Shown: positions 21,801 to 34,669 of the stretch, piece after piece | How the letters are laid out: each line of letters starts with the position of its first letter | Position numbering within the stretch: the stretch's first letter is position 1 | Assembly: GCA_035236585.1 (NCBI GenBank) | Contig: CP141139.1 | Coordinates: 39,193,217 to 39,257,216, forward strand | Source: Warburgia ugandensis | Taxonomy: Eukaryota; Streptophyta; Magnoliopsida; Canellales; Canellaceae | Length of the DNA stretch: 64,000 bases | Direction of reading: 5' to 3' | The notes under the pieces: generated by a model | What the model was told of the DNA's origin: nothing | What the model saw: only the letters and a program-made list of their open reading frames with translations | The model's database searches: none | Program-made: the position numbers and the translations under genes

Positions 21801-24800
21801 GCGATACCAATAGGCCCTGCATAATCAAATTCCTACTCACTTGAGCTCCTAGCTTACCTTTGAATAAGAAAGACTACAATAATCCAACAATTGAAGCAAT
21901 GGTGCATAACCTATCCTACGAACATGAACTCCTAGGTTAGATTTTTTTAAGCTAAAATCAACTTAAGGATATTCTTGAAATACCTAACGTAAGATTTCTT
22001 TCAAACAAAAAGCGTATTTTTAGAAAGGCTAAATCTTCACAAAAACCTTGAACTTTAGGCTTTTTTTACAAATATATCATGGAACCAGAATCTGTTAGCC
22101 AAATCCTGACATTTTCAATATTTAATGGTTCTACGGTTGAAGTGTTCATCAATCTTCTTGCTAGTTATTTCTTCGTTCCTTTTCATTCGACAATTTCATT
22201 ACTAAAGATGGAATGAAAATTGATTGGTAGAAATCGATTTCTTATAATATGAGGCACTCTTGTGTTAGCCGTGTGATCATGGCTTATCTTGGGAACAAGG
22301 TGAGGATCCATTTGGCCCAACTAACACCATAATATTAAACCCAAAGAAGATAGAAATTTGATTTTACCTAAAAGGAGGTGGCTGAGAAACTTGGGATTTC
22401 TGGATTAAGTGGCTTTTATTTGTGAACTTATTTGGTTTATCTTTTGATAGAAACTTTTAAATTCCTAGATGTAGTGGGTTTTATTTAAAAATTTAACCTC
22501 CAATTAAGGATATTTTGGTCATTTTATTAAACTATTTTCAATAGTAAGTCCATTCCATGTTAGTTGGTCAACATGCCAAGTTGGAAACAAATTAATTGGT
22601 GTAATAGTTTAATGACAAGGGACATAAATGAAAAATAGTCAAGGTTATCTGAAAGAGTTTTGATTCCAAGATAAATTTGAAAAAGGGCTAAGTTGAAGGT
22701 TTATAAGAAGATTTAGCCTTGTAGAAATGACTAGTTTTCTAGTTTTTGAGGGAATTCAAATTTGATTTGACTTTTGAACTATAGCATATGATTACAATAT
22801 TGTTTGTCTTTTCTAGCTTGTTTTGAAAAAAACCATTGTTTTGAATACAGAAAAATATATGGATAACTCATAGACTAGTGTTACATATCAATCTTACTCC
22901 ATCTATTATCTTATCAATAGTGCTACCATCACTACCACTTTTCATCATGAAGATCATTTTTGTCCATGGTTCATTAAGATAATGGAATCAGCAAATGAGG
23001 GCCATATTGCATTTTTAATTTTTTTACATTGTTTTTTATTTTATTAAAATGCAAAATAAAAGAAAGAAAATAAATAGAAATATGTGCTCTTGTGCACTAC
23101 AATTCTAAGTTTCTTAGTTGTTGCACAATAACACATTGTTTTAGCATTTTCAATTTCCATTGACTTTCTCTATTTCTTCATCTATTTCTAGTTCTTCTAT
23201 TTGAAGAATGGTGTTTGTTCTCTTTGGTTGTTATTTTTTATAGAAGGAGAAATAAATGGTGTATTTTTGCTCAATGTTGCAATCTTCCTCTGTTATTGTA
23301 ATTTGATTTCTAATTTAGAGCTAAAAATCATTCTATAGAAGTTATATGAATTTCAACTGGAGGAGTTAGACATGGAATAATAGATGTTCTAGAGTGAGAA
23401 AGGAAGAGAAAAGGGGGAAATAAGATATGAGTTTTGAAGAAGAAAAACCAAATTAAAAGCATTCTTTTATCGAAGCTTTAAGGTTTCTAGTAATGGTAAA
23501 AAAAGAGAGAAAGTGATGAAAGAATTCCTCTTAAAGGTGATGTGCTCGTACAATTTTAAAATTTTGAAGTGATTTAGGGGTATTTTTTTTTTTGAAAATC
23601 CTTTTATTTTTATAATGCAAAAAGATGGTGAGCCCATCTACTAATTCTATTAATTTTTTTAGGGAGAAATTTAGTTAATTTATAGTAGCACCACTGATCA
23701 GCTAATAGTTATGGAATAGTAGTTTAGGGGGTATCCATACGTTTTCCTCTTTTGAATACTATGTGCAGTTTCAATTCCTTTTATTGCAGCCACCATTTTG
23801 GGAATGTTCCTTTTTGGCAGGAAAATGAAAACAAGATTATATGTAAGAACTTTCAGTTAATCTAGTCTATTTTGATCAATCTGCTATGGAATTATGGTAA
23901 ATTCTTGTCTTTTTTAAAGTTTTTATTTTAAAAATTTAGAATTTATACAACATTAATCAAAATTTTGTTCAAAAAATGATGGAATTCCATATCATTTTGT
24001 TCCAAAAACCAAAATAAAAAAATAAATGAATAGAATCAACAAACTATGACTGTCCTAATTGTGGGATCTTTCATCGTCCAGATTGGTACATGCCAATGGC
24101 ATATATATCATATTGACGAATATGCAATAATTGAATTGAACAATAATAAAAACTTAGAACAAAATAAATTAACTTCAATACCTAATTGAGTTTAGATCAA
24201 TGGTAAATTATTTTAGAAATGTTTTATCTCATGATGATTGAAGCATCTAATGTTAGTTATAATCTATCAACCCACCTGATTAATAGATACTTGAATATGT
24301 ATATAAAGTGGGCCCAATGGATGTCCCTAGTAGTTAATTATTAATTGACAAATAAAACAACTATAGCATTTCCAAAGTTAAACAAGTCATGGACAATGAG
24401 TGGTTTAGATCACCTATTGATGACCCAAAATACACTATTGTTCTTCTATTAAAAGTTCCAATTAGAGGCATCAAACAGGGTAGCTTGTGGGCAGGCTTTT
24501 TGTGAATTGCAGGTCAAGTAGATATGGGTAGAACTATTCATTTCTAAAAGTTTGATAAAATACATAACACATCCAACTTGTTTATGGTGGTGTGTTTAAG
24601 AGTAAATTAGAAATACCTTTGCAGAATTATATTCTTTGATGTTAAGTCTTTTTCATGCATTAGCAAGTTGCTTGCGCATTGACTAGCTTCAACTATGTCT
24701 TTGCAATAAAAATAATTTAAAAGCAAAAGTAGTGATCATTTTCTTATAGTTTGAAAATTGTGACTAAAAGGTCAAATTGGTTGTGGCCTTTATTCATTCA

Positions 24801-25783
24801 TATATTTCAATCTTGAGTAGTCTACATAATATTATTATGGTAGACAATCCATAGCACATGTGATCCTTTTGCTAGAAGATGCTCCCCAAACATATGTCAA
24901 ATAAGAGAGGCACTTGAAGATGAGTTTCATGAACTTTGTTAGATATTGGGCCTAGTTGCAATATCCCAAGATCCAGTAGCATATAGATTTATAATGTATA
25001 TGTATATGCCATATGTGAAAGAGAGAGAGAGCATTTCTGAATGGGTTTTGCTCATGTAATAAAACTAAGAACATGATTCTTAGGTAAAAGTAGCATGAAA
25101 CCCTTTTTCTAAGATCCGATATAGTTTAACAACACATATATTTTATAGTATTGTAGATTTAATCCCACTGGTTTTTTTAAATTTTGACATAAGATTAATT
25201 TGGTTCTATTGTTGGAGAATCATAATCTCATGGCCAAGATAATTAAACTTTATAAATTTCATATTTGTAATAATGTTAACTGTAGCTTTCACTTGCTACC
25301 AAATATTATTTGCCTTGCACCTTTTTACTCTTAAAGATAGCAAGATTCTATAATACCAAATCTACCAAGCAGTATGCACATTACATGGCATAGGGTCTTT
25401 TGTCCTTGCTTTTCTAAGGATTCCAAGTAAAATATCCATTAAATATAGGACTCAACATAGTTATCCATCTATGTATAAGTAAGATTATATTCCAAGAAGA
25501 ACATGTAGTCTATATTTGACAACATGGTTTAAAAAGTCAAAATTTTGACACAACTCAACTCAAAAGTTAGTTTAGTTGATTCAACTCATAGACACTCATA
25601 GTGACTCAAAAATACTCAATAGAGATTTAAAATAAATTTTTATTAATTTAGACTTAAATTTACAATTTTCAATGTGTATGCACACATGAGTTATAGGTGG
25701 GATGGTTAGGCTATAATATTATTGTTTTATAGGTCTTGTGTTCAAACCTTAGCCCAAGCAAATTTACTTTACTATGCAGCAAG
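21801..25783. other. AT-rich intergenic DNA
   Basis: About 4 kb without a supportable gene. Open frames are short. The 25690-25783 end has a weak tRNA-like B-box sequence (TGTTCAAACCT, 25740-25750) and could be an old SINE, but this is not established. Confidence 0.6.
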
Positions 25784-26656
25784 TGTTAAGTGTTCAATTT
25801 TGGTCAAAATATCCCTAATTTAGTATTTGATTAGAGCATCTAGACCATTAATTTTAAGATTTTATATCAAATATTTCATTTTAGCTTTAATTGGCCATCC
25901 AACTGTTGAATTGTAAAATTTAGTGGTTAGATGACTATTAAAGCTAATGGACGGTTTAGATTGCGCTAATTGGGTCTATGCATTGCAGATCGGTCAACTC
26001 AGGTGTGGACGCTCCAGATCAAATCAAGGATATTAGATGGAGATTAGATAAGATGGAATTTGAAGAATCTTAGTACAGGACAAAGTTGAAGACTTGCAGA
26101 GTTCTAGCAAGACTAGAATTTCAGTGGACCCCACTCTCTTTCTTATCTCTCTTACCTATCTCCTCTTCCTTCTCTTTCTCCTCTCTTTTCTCTCTTATCC
26201 TTTTCTCATGTACGTCTCTCCCTATCTCTCTTTTAAAAGACCCTTCTTTCTTCTCCAAAAAGAAGGTTTTTTCCCTTTTAGGAAGGTGCAGGCTGGGCTG
26301 ACTCTCTCTCCTCCTCTCTCCTCTCTCCACTCCCATTCTCTTTCTCAGTTACTCCCCATCTCTACCTCCAATCAAATCCAATGCCAGGCCGGCCATAAGT
26401 GCGTGACACACCAAGCTGGCCGGCACATTCTCCTCTCCTCTCCTCTCCTCTCCACATCTCCCTCTTCTCACTTCACATCGCATAGCTATTCCCTCTCTAT
26501 TTCTCCTTCTCGTTCTCTTCTCGTACCCGGCACTACCCCTACCATCTCTGCATCACCGCCTGAAGCGGGATCGCACCGGCCACTCTCCACTACAGAATAG
26601 CGCAAGAGTCCCACTTTTCCCTCTTTCCTCGCTGCTCTGTTCACCTTCTCCTTCTA

Positions 26657-26659
<3 letters not shown>

Positions 26660-26748
<89 letters not shown>
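26660..26748. repeat. (CT)n microsatellite in 5' LTR
   Basis: About 89 bp of uninterrupted CT. The matching tract in the 3' LTR is 123 bp, so the two have diverged in length since insertion. Confidence 0.95.
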
Positions 26749-26752
<4 letters not shown>

Positions 26753-27275
26753 TTTCACCGCCCAGCACCGGACTGCCCGGAGATCCTTCGCACACGACAC
26801 CAGCCCAGATCCCCATCTTTTCCTTCTTCCTATTTCTCCCATCTTCTTCCCCGTCGCTCAGCTCTGGCCAGTTTCTCCTCCATCTCCACCAGCCGGATTG
26901 CGTCCCATCTCTTCCTAGAGTCGGATGGCCAGAACGGGTTTCCACTCCCGATTTCTCCTTCCTCCTCCGGTTCCATCTCCGGCCAAATTTTCCTTGCCTC
27001 TGGACGGCCCACGGAGATTGGGTTTTCTCCCATCTCTTTCCTCTTTTCTTCCCCCTTCTCTGGTTTCGACAATCACCGGTCGGCTCAAGGAGAGAAAACC
27101 CAAATCGAGTTTCCTCCCGTGTTCCTCTCCTCTTCTTCTTCTTCTTCTCCTCCCTCCTTCTTCCTTCTTCCCTCCTACGGTTTTCTCCTCTTCTTCCCCA
27201 TTTGTTTTCCTGGTTTTTTTGTGAAAAACCAGAACCCCGGAAGAAATTCCAAGTCTGCCCCTGTTAAAACCCAGA

Positions 27276-27500
27276 AATACCAACTGTGTCCCCTGGCAGA
27301 TTTCAGGAAATTCCATCTGTGTCCCTAAAAGAATTCCATCTGTGTCCTCTGTCAGATTTCAGGAAATTCCATTTGTGTCCCTAAAAGAATTCCATCTGTG
27401 TCCCCTGCCAAATTTCAGAAATTTCATCTGTGTCCCCAAAAGAATTCCATCTGTGTCCCTTGGCAGATTTCAGAAATACCAATTGGGTCCCCTGTTTAAT
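27276..27500 (+). repeat. ~55-bp tandem array in 5' LTR
   Basis: Three full units (27309-27364, 27365-27419, 27420-27474) of AATTCCATCTGTGTCCC-TAAAAG followed by AATTCCATCTGTGTCC and GCAGATTTCAG, flanked by partial units. Each unit is itself two related halves. The 3' LTR has the same array at about 37791-38015. Confidence 0.9.
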
Positions 27501-27845
27501 TACAACTGTGTCCCTGTGCTATTCTGGTTTTAACTTATCTTCATTCTGACTATTCAGTGACAAAGGCAATCCAGAGACGTACTAATCCAAAGACAGTGCA
27601 ATCCAAGGACAAGCTTATCCAGGATGCATTTTATTTTTATTTTCTGTTTTCCTTGGAATAAATATTTGTGAACATTGGAACAATTGAATAAATCTGAATT
27701 TTATTTTTTGTTAGTTTTTATTCTTTTAGTTGAATTTTATTTAAAACTCCATAATTTTAAATCAAGTCCTCGTGGGATCGACCCGTATTTGCATAGCTAT
27801 ACTACAATAGCCGGTGCACTTGCGGTTAAACAATCAACAAGTTTT

Positions 27846-27863
27846 TGGCGCCGTTGCTGGGGA
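27846..27863 (+). other. Primer binding site, tRNA-Asp
   Basis: TGGCGCCGTTGCTGGGGA matches the complement of the plant tRNA-Asp 3' end (as I recall it) at 17 of 18 positions. It begins six bases after the LTR. Confidence 0.88.
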
Positions 27864-28976
27864 CTTGAAATGGAGTTTTTATAAAATTTAATTAAAAATC
27901 CAAAAAAATAGAAAAAATTCAAAAAAATCCAAAAAATACAAAAAAATTAGGAATTGCATTTTAGGCATTTTTAGTGCATAATCACTTTATTTTCTGAATT
28001 TGGTACTAATTGTTATTTTTCTTTTTCAGGAAATTGGAGTGGAGCTTCATCAATTGATAGATTTGTCTTGCTTTCTTAGATTAGAAATTTTATTTTTGAG
28101 TGAATCTTGTAGTGAGGCCCCTTGTAATTTGCATTTTCAATTTCAATTTTAAAGGGTTGTAATAATACAGGGCAAGTGTGGGACAAGGTGGCCCACACTT
28201 GATCTTCATCAGAAACCTCACTGTAAGTCTTCTCACTAATTTATTTTCTAGATTAGGGTTTGCATTTAGAATAATTTGCATTGTTTGGTACTTAATTGCA
28301 TATAGAAAGCATATGTTATATCTTAGGGTTTTGCATTAGTTTATTGCTTTCAATTGCATTTTAGGACACGTCTAACGCTTTAAGGTGGATTATATGTTGA
28401 TCGAATTGCCATGGTGTGTGAAATTTAATTAGTAAGGGCACCCTACCCCACAAGATCAAGGGTGGATTTCATCACCACTCCTTGGCCCACCTAGGATAAT
28501 CATCTCAAGCGCGCAACCTCTCCTTTCACATTAATTTAAAATCAATCAAAAGAGACCTATAGGGTTATCACATGCTCGTAGGACCCTCTTAATAGGACAT
28601 GAATTACTGTTACTCTGGTTGCTTTTGATCACTGTGGTTATTGGGGGTTGTCTAATAGAGCCTCACTCTTCCCCTACCTCCTGTCGACGTTTGTTGAAGT
28701 CTAAACGCCTCCTTACACGAGGGTTGTATTAACCGCTTTGGTTAGAACCTAACTGGTAAGCAGTAGTCAACTCCTAAAGAGAGTAGGAGCGTTAGAGTAG
28801 GCTAATTAAAAGCGTTGTCCCCACAGAAAATCAAGAAAATCAAAATATCTATGCTTGCTAGCCTTAGGGGATTGCTTGATTTTGTCCTGTTTTGTGCATC
28901 ATTTTAGGCATTTAGGTTGCATCATTTAGGATAGGAAAAAATAAAAACATAAAAAACCAAAAAGATCTTTCATTGT

Positions 28977-30758
28977 ATGCCCTTTTGGATATGTGACGAA
29001 ACCGGTAGGTTAGTCTCGTACGACCAAAAAGACAGACCAACAATGGCTGATCAACGATCAAGGGGTAACTCACCCCATGGTAATGTTAGAGGTGATCAAG
29101 CTCCACTCATCATGAATGAGGACCCACCACCTCTAATTGATGATGAATATCAACCTCCACCAAGGAGGAATAATCATCAAGAAAGAAATTGGAGAAGGAA
29201 TGAAAATAGGGAATGGGACCAACAGAGTGACCATGGAGAAAATGATGTTTATCAGAATCCTCATGGACGAACCTTAAGAGACTACCTTCAACCTACACGC
29301 ACCAGTACACCCTCTTGTGTCATTCTTCCTCAAAATGCTGGTGCGTTAGAATTAAAAATGGGAGTAATTCAATTACTTCCCAAATTTCATGGGCTAGATA
29401 GTGAGAGTCCTTATTTGCACCTTAAAGAATTTGATGAGGTATGTAGTACCCAAAGAACCCAAAATATAGGTCTAGACACTGTCAGGCTTAAGCTATTTCC
29501 TTTCTCTTTAAAGGAAAAAGCAAAAATGTGGTTTAATGCACTGCCACCAGGTTCCATAAGGACTTGGAATGAAATGACTAGGGAATTCTTGAAAAAGTTT
29601 TTCCCTACATATAAAACAAATACACTCCATCGTAAGATAATGAACTTTACCCAAAAAGATAAAGAATCATTCTACCAATGCTGGGAAAGGTTCAAAGATC
29701 TATTGCTTACTTGCCCACATCATGGCTATGAACCATGGCACATTATCAGCTTCTTTTATGAAGGACTTAATTCTGACATGCGCTAGTTTGTAGAGATGAT
29801 GTGCAATGGTAACTTTTTGAATAAACAACCAGATGAGGCGGAGGAGTATTTGGAATGGCTAGCTGAAAGTGCACAGACCTGGGTTGACTCAGAAAGAGTA
29901 GAACATTCAGATAGACCTAAGCCCACTACCACATCTACTAGGGGAGGCATGTATGCCATGATTGAAAAAAATGAAATTAGTGCCAAAGTAGCAACCCTAG
30001 CTAGAAAAGTAGAAGCCATGGAAATGGGAACGAAAACCTTAACTAATGATGAACAAGTGTGTAGCATTTGTGAAAGTACATCACATCTTACTCAGGAATG
30101 TCCTACCATCCCTGCATTTCAAGATGTACTTCATGATCAGGCTAATGCACTCAATAATTATAAAAGACCTTTTTCCCCATATTCTGAGACATATAATCCC
30201 AACTGGAGAAACCATCCAAATTTCAATTGGAGAAATGGACCTAATGCAAATGTCTCACAACCAGGCCCATACCAGAGTCATCAACAACCAAACCAAGTAC
30301 TACTTACTCCACCATTATACCAAACTCATCAACCTCATTCTCCTGGACTTTACTTGCCCCCACCTAAAAGGCATGTAGAGGATAATCAAGTTAATCAAAA
30401 TCAGGAAAGGAAAATTTCTCAATTAGAAAAGTCTGTGAATGAACTAAAAAACATGATGAGTCAAATGATGCAAAATATGGAAAAAGGAAAATTTCCAGCT
30501 CAACCTCAAGCAAACCCTAAGGGAGTGCATGCGGTTAGCATTAATGCATCTGATGAAACATCTAGCTCTACCATGGAATAGACTAAAGCTGTTACTATTC
30601 TTAGGAGTGGTAAAATAATTGAGAAAGATGAGCCTAAAAAGATTGAAAAGGTAGAAAAACCTAAAGAAAAATCTAAAGAAAAATCTAAAGAAAAAGACCA
30701 TGTTTCACCTGTTGAGCCATGTCCAGTCCCTGCTCCATTCCCTCAAAGGTTGCGCTAA
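28977..30758 (+). pseudogene. Athila-like gag, three in-frame stops
   Basis: Gag region in the frame that continues into pol. The start is either 28977 or the later ATG at 29043 (MADQRSRGNSPHGN). The capsid-like retrotrans_gag block runs from about 29390 to 29860 (LKEFDEVCSTQ, LFPFSLKEKAKMWFNALPPG, FLKKFFPTYKTN). A canonical CX2CX4HX4C zinc knuckle, CSICESTSHLTQEC, lies at about 30063-30104. TAG stops at 29784-29786 and 30579-30581 and a TAA at 30756-30758 interrupt one continuous frame without shifting it. A single C-to-T change could explain each of the three. A lysine-rich tail follows (EKSKEKSKEK). Confidence 0.9.
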
Positions 30759-33350
30759 GCCCCAAAGTCTGCATCTAATGATGAGATTTTAGAAATTTTC
30801 AAGCAAGTCAAGATCAACATACCGATCTTAGATGCTATAAAACAAATCCCATCATATGCCAAATTCTTAAAAGACTTATGCACCATCAAGAGAAAATTAA
30901 ATGTCCAAAAGAAGGCATTTTTGACTGAACAGGTTAGTTCTATTCTTCAACATCATACACCACCAAAGTACAAGGATCCTAGTTGCCCTACTCTTACTTG
31001 CATTATTGGCAACTACAAAATTAACCAAGCTCTTCTTGATTTAGGATCTAGTGTAAACTTATTACCATACTCGGTATACGAACAGTTAGGTCTGGGTGAA
31101 TTGAAACCTACATCTACTACGCTCCAGCTAGCTGATCGTTCTGTAAAAATACCGAGAGGGGTAATAGAGGATGTGTTAGTCCAGGTAGAACAATTTTGCT
31201 TCCCTGTCGATTTTCTGATTCTAGATACACAACCGGTGGTGAATGAGAAGAATGAAATACCAGTCATCCTGGGACGACCATTTTTGGCTATGTCCAATGC
31301 CTTAATCAATTGTAGAAATGGTGTGATGAAATTGTCCTTTGGCAATATGACAATAGAGCTTAACATTTTCAATATCTGTAAGCAACCTGGTGAAACTACT
31401 GATGATTTGCACTGTGTTAACATGATCAATTCAGTTGTGCAAGATCAGTTTCAGTCATCTTCCTTGTCGGACCCACTTGAGGCCTGTTTGGCCCATTTTA
31501 ATGAGTTTAATGAGGATGCATTAATAGAGGAAGTTAATGCCCTCCTTGATTCTGTTCCTATCATGGAAACATAAAAATGGAAACCTCCTTTCGAGGACCT
31601 TCCACTGAGGGAGTCCACTCCCCTTCCATCATTCATACAACATCCTAAGCTTGAATTGAAATCTCTACCATCAGATTTAAAATATGCCTTTTTAGGAGAC
31701 AAAGAGACTTTTCCTGTAATAATTTCCTCCCAATTAGAAACATCTCAGGAGGACAAATTAATAGACACTTTAAAAGAACACAAAGGTGCTATAGGATGGA
31801 CCATAGCTGATATAAAGGGCATTAACCCTTTAATCTGCACCCATAGGATATATCTAGAGGATGAAGCTAAACCATGTCGTCAAATGCAAAGAAGGTTAAA
31901 TCCTAATATGAAAGATGTGGTTAGAGCAGAAGTCCTAAAGTTGCTTGATGTGGGAATCATCTATCCCATAAGTGATAGCAAATGGGTAAGTCCTACTCAG
32001 GTGGTTCCAAAGAAGTCTGGAGTGACAGTAATAACTAACGCCAATAATGAATTGATCCCTACCAGGGTTACTACTGGTTGGCATATGTGCATCGACTATC
32101 GAAAGTTGAATGCTGTTACAAGGAAGGACCATTTTCCTTTGCCCTTCGTTGATCAAATGTTAGAAAGGGTTGCAGGACACCAGTACTATTGTTTCTTAGA
32201 TGGTTATTCAGGGTATAACCAAATAGAAATTGCACCCGAGGATCAAGAAAAGACCACATTTACATGTCCTTTTGGCACTTTTGCTTACAAAAGAATGCCA
32301 TTTGGATTATGTAATGCTCCTGCCACATTTCAACATTGCATGTTAAGCATTTTCAGTGATATGGTGGAGAGAATTTTAGAGGTTTTCATGGACGACTTTT
32401 CTGTTTTCGGTAATTCATTTGAAACATGTCTTGAAAATCTAAGAAAAGTCTTAACTCGTTGTAAAGAAAAGAACCTAGTGCTTAATTGGGAAAAATGTCA
32501 TTTCATGGTTCCTAAGGGAATTGGCTTAGGTCACATTGTGTCATCTAAAGGTATAGAGGTGGATAGAGCTAAAGTTGATCTAATTTCCAATCTACCCATT
32601 CCAAAATCTATAAGGGACATTCGATCTTTCCTAGGTCATGCAGGATTCTATCGGAGGTTCATTAAGGATTTTAGTGCAATATCTAGACCACTATGTCACC
32701 TCCTCACAAAGGATACTCCTTTTGAGTGGACTAAGGATTGTCAAGAAGCATTTATAAAGTTGAAAGACAAGTTGACCACTGCACCTATCATGCAGCTGCC
32801 TGATTGGAGTCTACCCTTTGAAATCATGTGTGATGCTAGTGACTATGCTGTAGGAGCTGTACTAGGACAGAGAAAAGACAAGAAGCCATACGTCATCTAC
32901 TATGCCAGTAGGACCTTAAATAGCACCCAAATGAACTATTCTACTACGGAGAAAGAACTCTTAGCAGTTGTCTTCGCATTGGATAAATTCAGGTCTTACT
33001 TGGTTGGATCTAAAATAGTCATATTCACTGACCATTCGGCCCTCAAGTATCTTCTTTCTAAGAAAAATGCTAAGCCTAGACTAATTAGATGGATTCTCCT
33101 ACTCCAAGAGTTTGACATTGAAATAAAAGATAAAAAGGGAGTAGAGAATGTGGTAGCTGACCATTTGTCTCGCTTAGTCCTAACAGAGCCTTTAAATGAG
33201 TTGCCACTTAAAGACACTTTCCTTGATGAGCAACTTTTTCATTTTTCCCATCCTCCCTGGTTTGCTGATATTGCAAATTATTTAGTCACGGGGAAAATTC
33301 CAGAACATTGGATTAAACAAGAAAAGAAAAAAATTCTTTTCCAATGTTAA
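30759..33350 (+). pseudogene. Athila-like protease, reverse transcriptase and RNase H
   Basis: Continues in the gag frame. The protease motif LLDLGSSVNLLPYSVYEQLG lies near 31030-31090 (DLGS in place of D-S/T-G), followed by IPVILGRPFLA. A TAA at 31572-31574 separates it from RT. RT is otherwise complete: [36 protein letters not shown] and FMDDFSVFG (about 32385-32412). The tether is followed by RNase H ([43 protein letters not shown]). The frame ends at TAA 33348-33350, just after a run of seven A residues (33327-33333), where one extra A seems to have shifted it; integrase is in the +1 frame. Confidence 0.92.
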
Positions 33351-34551
33351 GCACTATTTCTGGGATGATCCATACCTGTTTAAATACTGCCCAGATCAAA
33401 TCATTAGGAGATGTGTCCCTGACTTAGAACAACATAGTGTTATCTCCTTTTGTGATTCAGAAGCATGTGGTGGACATTTTTCTACCCAGAAAACAGCGGC
33501 AAAGATTTTGCAGTGCAGTTTTTATTGGCCGTCGTTGTTCAAAGACACACATGTGTTTTGTAAATTATGTGAGCAATGTCAAAAGTTAGGAGGAATAACC
33601 CGTAGGAATATGATGCCTCTAAATCCTATTCTTATCATAGAAAATTTTGATTGTTGGGGTATAGATTTCATGGGTCCATTTCCACCTTCTTTTGGCTACA
33701 TTTATATCTTATTGGCCGTAGACTATGTTTCAAAATGGATTGAGGCTATCCCATGTAGGCATAATGATCACAAAATAGTTATTAAATTTTTAAAAGAAAA
33801 CATTTTTTCTAGATTTGGGACTCCTCGAGCCATTATAAGTGATAACGGTACACATTTTTGCAACAAACCATTTGAAGCACTAATGAAAAAATATAATATT
33901 ACACATAAAGTTGCAACACTGTATCACCCACAAACAAGTGGACAAGTAGAAGTATCTAATCGGGCCATCAAACAAATCCTTCAAAAGATTATTAATCTAG
34001 ATCGTAAAGATTGGTCTCTTAGACTGACTGATGCGCTCTGGGCTTACAGGACTGCACATCGCACCCCGATTGGTATGTCTCCCTATCGTATTGTATACGG
34101 TAAGGCTTGTCATTTGCCTGTGGAATTGGAACATAGAGCCTATTGGGCAATAAAGACATTCAATTTCAATATGGATAAAGCAGGCTCACATCGCAAGCTC
34201 CAACTTAATGAGTTGGAAGAGATCAGGCAAGAAGCTTATGAGAGTAATAGGATATATAAAGAAAAGATGAAAGTTTTTCATAATAAGAACATAATGAGTA
34301 AATCCTTTACTCCAAGCCAGAAGGTTCTACTTTACAATTCTAAGCTCCACCTATTTCCAGGTAAGCTTAGATCTCGATGGACCGGTCCATACATAGTAAA
34401 AGAAGTTTTTCCATATGGGACTGTCGAGATCGAGAATACTAGGACTGGTCATTCTTTTAAAGTGAATGGTCAACGTTTAAAGCCTTTCCTAGATTATGAG
34501 AATCCAGAAGTTGAGTCCACAACTCTGGAGGATCCTGTTTATCAGGATTGA
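33349..34551 (+). pseudogene. Athila-like integrase, frame-shifted from RT
   Basis: Open from the overlap with RT to TGA at 34551. It has the zinc-finger region ([22 protein letters not shown]), although the usual first His position reads Asp ([11 protein letters not shown], about 33450). The catalytic triad is present: [18 protein letters not shown] and SGQVEVSNR. The C-terminal part ends [19 protein letters not shown] and [14 protein letters not shown], with no chromodomain. It is the longest intact piece of the element. Expression would require reading across the upstream frame change, so I treat it as part of a broken polyprotein. Confidence 0.9.
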
Positions 34552-34631
34552 GTGAATTTGATCTCTTTGTACCATATTTTGTATTTTGTTGTTTTCTACA
34601 TCACCCATGTTCATTTTAGGTCCTACTTTTT

Positions 34632-34669
34632 AAACATTGAGGACAATGTTTCTTTTAGGTTGGGGGGTG
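34632..34669 (+). other. Internal hairpin plus polypurine module
   Basis: Perfect 8-bp inverted repeat AAACATTG (34632-34639) and CAATGTTT (34644-34651) with loop AGGA, followed six bases later by GGTTGGGGGGTG (34658-34669). The same 12-mer sits immediately before the 3' LTR. It is placed 80 bp after the integrase stop. Confidence 0.85.

Larger units (their letters stand above)
25784..27839 (+). repeat. Athila-like 5' LTR (2,056 bp)
   Basis: Contains an AT-rich U3-like part, a C/T-rich middle with a (CT)n tract, and a ~55-bp tandem array near the end. It closes with CTCGTGGGATCGACCC, GGTGCACTTGCGG and CAATCAACA. Open frames in the C/T-rich part are compositional artefacts. Confidence 0.95.

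Noticed and set aside
26553..26945. Minus-strand frame rich in RE repeats (and similar frames at 37026-37649, 26654-26842, 37127-37357)
   Set aside because: Translation of (CT)n microsatellites inside LTRs; no start context or family resemblance.
26750..27328. 192-residue S/P/F-rich frame in both LTRs
   Set aside because: Lies in the C/T-rich part of both LTR copies; composition explains it and no domain is visible.
27276..27500. CRISPR-like array
   Set aside because: Contiguous tandem repeats inside a plant LTR, without unique spacers.
33320..33355. Programmed ribosomal frameshift between RNase H and integrase
   Set aside because: A7 run with a +1 offset is better explained by a single-base insertion; no known slippery signal for +1 shifting was recognised.
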